In this document: piece by piece, positions 13,605 to 13,710 of the stretch
Numbering within the stretch: position 1 is the stretch's first letter
How the letters are laid out: every line of letters begins with the position of its first letter
Assembly: GCA_030589715.1 (NCBI GenBank)
Contig: JAUUVE010000018.1
Span: forward strand, 1 to 13,710
DNA length: 13,710 nt
Direction of reading: 5' to 3'
From: Desulfobacteraceae bacterium
GTDB taxonomy: Bacteria; Desulfobacterota; DSM-4660; Desulfatiglandales; Desulfatiglandaceae
Position numbers and translations under genes: made by a program
The notes under the pieces: model-generated
Database searches by the model: none
What the model was told of the DNA's origin: nothing
What the model saw: only the letters and a program-made list of their open reading frames with translations

Positions 13605-13648
13605 CTGAACGAAAACCCCGAAATATGACTTTCGGGTTTTATTCGGAA
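13605..13648. repeat. Long imperfect hairpin upstream of dapB
   Basis: The core arms AAAACCCCGAAA (13612-13623) and TTTCGGGTTTT (13630-13640) pair with one bulged C around a short loop. Pairing extends weakly outward (CTGAAC with ATTCGG). The right arm ends in TTTT, so read rightward it could act as an intrinsic terminator for a gene outside the window. It also looks like a dispersed palindromic element. A second small hairpin, CAGCC/GGCTG at 13534-13549, lies in the dapB leader. Confidence 0.5.
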
Positions 13649-13682
13649 ATCTTCAATGGACTGGTACCGCTTGTTTTTTTGA

Positions 13683-13710
13683 ATCCGCAATCCAAAATCC
13701 GCAATCCAAA
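13683..13710. repeat. Two exact tandem copies of ATCCGCAATCCAAA (14 bp)
   Basis: Units at 13683-13696 and 13697-13710 are identical and the array reaches the window edge, so more copies may follow. Each unit itself contains two related AATCC-like blocks (ATCCGCA and ATCCAAA), so the array has an approximate 7-bp inner period, as does the TGAATAT array at 3781. Confidence 0.8.

Noticed and set aside
13499..13710. Possible lysine riboswitch in the dapB leader
   Set aside because: The leader is long enough and has hairpins, but I could not find the conserved lysine-riboswitch core, and much of the length is repeat sequence.
13683..13710. Possible CRISPR repeats
   Set aside because: The 14-bp units are directly adjacent with no spacers, and no cas genes are present.

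Overview
The window looks like a chromosomal segment from a Gram-negative anaerobe of the former Deltaproteobacteria (Desulfobacterota/Syntrophobacterales type). This is inferred from the gene mix (DapL-type lysine pathway, AMP-dependent acyl-CoA ligase, exported lytic transglycosylase) and from intergenic spacers full of short degenerate repeats. No 16S rRNA or other marker is present, so the assignment is tentative. Nearly all genes are housekeeping or conserved genes on the minus strand; only one gene, the acyl-CoA ligase, is on the plus strand. I see no CRISPR array, prophage or transposase.

Layout from left to right. 1-6211, all minus: a cut-off ComF-family gene (N-terminal 84 residues), a YkgJ-type CxxCxxCC protein, a 963-residue helicase-exonuclease fusion resembling Bacillus MrfA (YprA) joined to MrfB (YprB), a repeat-rich spacer, a 113-residue protein of unknown function, and a 657-residue ABC-F ATPase. 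6212-6624 is a spacer with a large imperfect inverted repeat and a candidate promoter. 6625-8225, plus: an acyl-CoA synthetase whose reading frame is broken by an apparent one-base loss near 6763-6770. 8466-8716: an intrinsic terminator, tRNA-Cys(GCA), tRNA-Gly(GCC) and their promoter, reading leftward. 8742-13492, all minus: pgsA, lytic transglycosylase, transaldolase, a small membrane-anchored YHS-like protein, folK, dapL and dapB. 13493-13710 is a leader or spacer with a hairpin and 14-bp direct repeats.

How the genes fit together. dapB and dapL carry out consecutive steps to LL-diaminopimelate, which feeds lysine and peptidoglycan. The tightly packed genes after them (folK, YHS protein, tal, transglycosylase, pgsA) span folate synthesis, sugar-phosphate exchange, wall turnover and phospholipid synthesis, and look like one long leftward transcription unit. 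The order pgsA, tRNA-Gly, tRNA-Cys matches the E. coli order pgsA-glyW-cysT-leuZ without leuZ. On the left side the helicase-exonuclease fusion is the most interesting gene: it puts the two activities of a two-gene Bacillus DNA repair pathway into one polypeptide. I found no convincing new multi-gene system. The best leads are the fusion, the unknown gene paired with the ABC-F ATPase, and the several repeat families.
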